Source of the DNA: Brevundimonas sp. UBA7534
GTDB lineage: Bacteria > Pseudomonadota > Alphaproteobacteria > Caulobacterales > Caulobacteraceae
Assembly (NCBI RefSeq): GCF_002479325.1
Contig: NZ_DLMO01000021.1
Span: 1 to 7,345 of the forward strand
Direction of reading: 5' to 3'
DNA length: 7,345 nucleotides
The translations under genes were made by a program, and so were the position numbers. Positions 6,090 to 7,345 of the stretch are shown here, piece by piece. Position 1 is the first letter of the stretch. Every line of letters starts with the position of its first letter. The notes beneath the pieces are model-generated. The model was not told the DNA's origin. It saw nothing but the letters and a program-made list of their open reading frames with translations, and made no database searches.

Positions 6090-6094
6090 CCCTC

Positions 6095-7165
6095 ATGCAA
6101 AAGACCCCCGTGACCGTGCTGACCGGCTATCTCGGCGCCGGCAAGACGACGCTCCTGAACCGCATCCTCACCGAGGATCACGGCAAGCGCTACGCCGTCA
6201 TCGTCAACGAGTTCGGCGAGATCGGCATCGACAACGACCTGGTGGTCGGGGCCGACGAGGACGTGTTCGAGATGAACAACGGCTGCGTCTGCTGCACGGT
6301 GCGCGGCGACCTGATCCGCGTCGTCTCCGGACTGATGAAGCGCCAGCGCCCCGGAAAGCCGGCCTTCGACGCCATCATCGTCGAGACCACGGGGCTCGCC
6401 GATCCCGGCCCGGTGGCCCAGACCTTCTTCGTGGACGAGGACGTCAAGGCCAAAACCCAGCTGGACAGCGTCACCGCCCTTGTCGACGCCAAGCATGTAA
6501 TGGCGCGCCTGGACGATTCGAAAGAGGCGCGCGAGCAGGTCGCCTTCGCCGACCGCATCATCCTGAACAAGGTCGATCTGGCCACGGCCGAGGAGTTGGA
6601 CGCCGTCGAGGCCCGCCTGCGCGCCCTGAATCCGCTGGCCCCTATCGTGCGCGCCGAACGGTCGAACGTGCCGCTGGACCAGGTGCTGGGCGTACACGCC
6701 TTCGACCTGAACCGCATCCTGGAGGTCAAGCCGGACTGGGTGAACCCGCCGCACGGCGCCGACGGCCACGTCCATGACGAACACTGCGGCCACGACCACG
6801 ATCACCATGAGCACGGCCCTGACCACCACCACCACCACCACCACGGCCCGCGCGGCCACGCTCATCAGGACGACATCAAGGGCGTATCCCTGACGCTGGA
6901 CCGGCCGCTGGACGGTCAGAAATTCACCGCCTGGCTGGACCGGCTGCTGGGCGAGCAGGGCCAGAACATCCTGCGCGCCAAGGGCATCATCGACGTTCAG
7001 GGCGAGGACCGCCGCCTGGTCTTCCAGGCCGTGCACATGATCTTGGAGGGCGATCTGCAGCAACCCTGGGGTCCGGCGGAACGTCGCTGGAGCCGCGCCG
7101 TCTTCATCGGTCGCGATCTGGACGAGGCCGAGCTGCGCCGCGGCTTCGAGGCCTGCGCGGCCTGA
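6095..7165 (+). CDS. CobW/COG0523-family GTPase, probable metal (zinc) chaperone with His-rich loop
   Basis: This 356-residue G3E GTPase belongs to the group that delivers metals, often zinc, to target proteins using GTP (YjiA, ZNG1, CobW). The Walker A is GYLGAGKT (11-18). Switch region VNEFGEIGID (37-46) precedes the family's metal-binding CxCC as CVCC (64-67). ETTGLADP (97-104) is the Walker B region, and NKVD (158-161) the base-recognition motif. A linker at 220-257 holds 18 histidines and Cys231, including seven His in a row (244-250). The CobW C-terminal domain runs from about 262 to the end. The ATG at 6095 is preferred over an in-frame TTG at 6080 because GAAAGG (6082-6087) is 7 nt upstream of it and the protein then begins directly before the first strand. 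Metal and client are unknown. No Zur box is seen, and translation may be gated by the leader structure. Confidence 0.93.
   Translation: MQKTPVTVLTGYLGAGKTTLLNRILTEDHGKRYAVIVNEFGEIGIDNDLVVGADEDVFEMNNGCVCCTVRGDLIRVVSGLMKRQRPGKPAFDAIIVETTGLADPGPVAQTFFVDEDVKAKTQLDSVTALVDAKHVMARLDDSKEAREQVAFADRIILNKVDLATAEELDAVEARLRALNPLAPIVRAERSNVPLDQVLGVHAFDLNRILEVKPDWVNPPHGADGHVHDEHCGHDHDHHEHGPDHHHHHHHGPRGHAHQDDIKGVSLTLDRPLDGQKFTAWLDRLLGEQGQNILRAKGIIDVQGEDRRLVFQAVHMILEGDLQQPWGPAERRWSRAVFIGRDLDEAELRRGFEACAA
6824..6844 (+). repeat. (CAC)7 trinucleotide run encoding seven histidines
   Basis: Seven identical CAC codons encode His244-His250 in the linker of the CobW-like GTPase. Use of one codon throughout makes this a true trinucleotide repeat, able to change length by slippage without breaking the frame. 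Confidence 0.9.
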
Positions 7166-7189
7166 CCAGACTCGTCACGGCCCGGCCGC

Positions 7190-7212
7190 ACCGTCGCGCT
7201 TGACGCGGCGGT
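7190..7212 (+). terminator. strong hairpin after the CobW-like gene, candidate terminator or leader stem
   Basis: The bases 7190-7198 pair with 7204-7212 as ACCGtCGCG and CGCGgCGGT, nine pairs including one U-G, around a 5-nt loop CTTGA. It lies 24 nt after the GTPase stop. No T-run follows, so it may be a Rho-assisted 3' end or part of the lipoprotein leader rather than an intrinsic terminator. The loop overlaps a possible -35 box (TTGACG, 7200-7205). Confidence 0.42.
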
Positions 7213-7227
7213 CGCGGTCGCTTCTCC
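7200..7227 (+). promoter_or_regulatory. weak candidate promoter for the lipoprotein gene
   Basis: TTGACGC (7200-7206) fits the Caulobacter-type -35 (TTGACGS) well. At 13 nt further on GCTTCTCC (7220-7227) matches GCTANAWC only partly. Distance to the ATG at 7253 is suitable. If transcription starts just after 7227 the left arm of the hairpin at 7222-7248 would be lost, so the two readings compete. Confidence 0.3.
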
Positions 7228-7248
7228 TGCGCGCGCTGTTCAGGAGAA
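7222..7248 (+). promoter_or_regulatory. ribosome binding site in a perfect 8-bp hairpin before the lipoprotein gene
   Basis: TTCTCCTG (7222-7229) and CAGGAGAA (7241-7248) are perfect inverted repeats with an 11-nt loop. The 3' arm carries AGGAG (7242-7246), the Shine-Dalgarno 6 nt before the ATG at 7253. If both arms are in the transcript the ribosome binding site would be paired. This repeats the arrangement before the CobW-like gene. Confidence 0.5.
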
Positions 7249-7252
7249 CCCC

Positions 7253-7345
7253 ATGAAGCGTCAGTTGATGGCCGCCGCCGCGGTCTGCGCCCTCGCCTTC
7301 AGCGCCGGGTGCGCGACCACCGAACCCTCGGACCAGGCGCCCGTC
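7253..7345 (+). CDS. small secreted lipoprotein, N-terminal part only
   Basis: The first 31 codons are visible and run off the window. The sequence has a basic start (MKRQ), a hydrophobic stretch (residues 5-16) and a lipobox SAGC ending at Cys20, followed by ATTEPSDQAPV. This is a signal-peptidase II (lipoprotein) signal, predicting lipid attachment at Cys20. Ala at +2, rather than Asp, points to the outer membrane by the rule known from enterobacteria. AGGAG 6 nt upstream fixes the start. The mature domain is outside the window, so function cannot be named; many proteins share this type of N terminus. Confidence 0.8.
   Translation, partial: MKRQLMAAAAVCALAFSAGCATTEPSDQAPV

Noticed and set aside
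6080..6094. TTG at 6080 as start of the CobW-like GTPase
   Set aside because: The ATG at 6095 has a GAAAGG at correct spacing, and the TTG would place that site inside the coding region and add residues not expected before the first strand.
6040..6094. Zur (zinc uptake regulator) box before the CobW-like gene
   Set aside because: No AT-rich palindrome of the TGTTATAnnnTAACA kind is present; the palindromes here are GC-rich and better explained as RNA stems.
6070..6777. Open frame starting with ATG at 6070 across the start of the CobW-like gene
   Set aside because: It is the shifted frame of the GTPase gene, Arg/Pro-rich without any motif and with no Shine-Dalgarno at its start.

Overview
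The window is high-GC, densely packed bacterial DNA. Codon use dominated by G/C-ending codons, very short intergenic gaps, start/stop overlaps and the gene types present (a phasin-like protein, an EmrAB-type pump, a CobW/COG0523 GTPase) all fit an alphaproteobacterium, most likely Caulobacterales such as Brevundimonas or a relative. That placement is inferred from style and gene content, not from a marker gene. No mobile element, tRNA, rRNA or CRISPR array is visible.

Layout. Positions 1-37 hold what may be the last codons of a convergent + strand gene, followed by a perfect hairpin (31-49) whose loop carries the stop codon of a minus-strand flavin amine oxidase (38-1309). A 134-bp divergent intergenic region (1310-1443) is rich in perfect inverted repeats. 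From it a + strand efflux operon leaves: an EmrA/HlyD-type membrane fusion protein (1444-2553), an EmrB-type DHA2 transporter (2550-4166) and a TetR-family regulator (4166-4762), joined by 4-bp and 1-bp overlaps. The regulator probably represses its own operon from a palindrome in the divergent region. No outer-membrane factor gene is present here.

After a 63-bp gap comes a creatininase-family metallohydrolase (4826-5587). It overlaps by 4 bp (CTGA) an alanine-rich phasin-like gene (5584-6039) that appears to start with CTG. Then follow a CobW/COG0523 metal-chaperone GTPase with a histidine-rich loop (6095-7165) and the first 31 codons of a small lipoprotein (7253 to the window end).

Most individual gene families are ordinary. 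The least expected signal is in the gene junctions from 5567 onward. The Shine-Dalgarno of the phasin-like gene lies in a perfect 6-bp hairpin. Those of the GTPase and the lipoprotein each form the 3' arm of a perfect 8-bp inverted repeat. In the GTPase leader the 5' arm begins at the very next base after the upstream stop codon, so ribosomes finishing the upstream gene could open it. This suggests translational coupling or RNA-structure control across the junctions. It is a hypothesis from sequence only.
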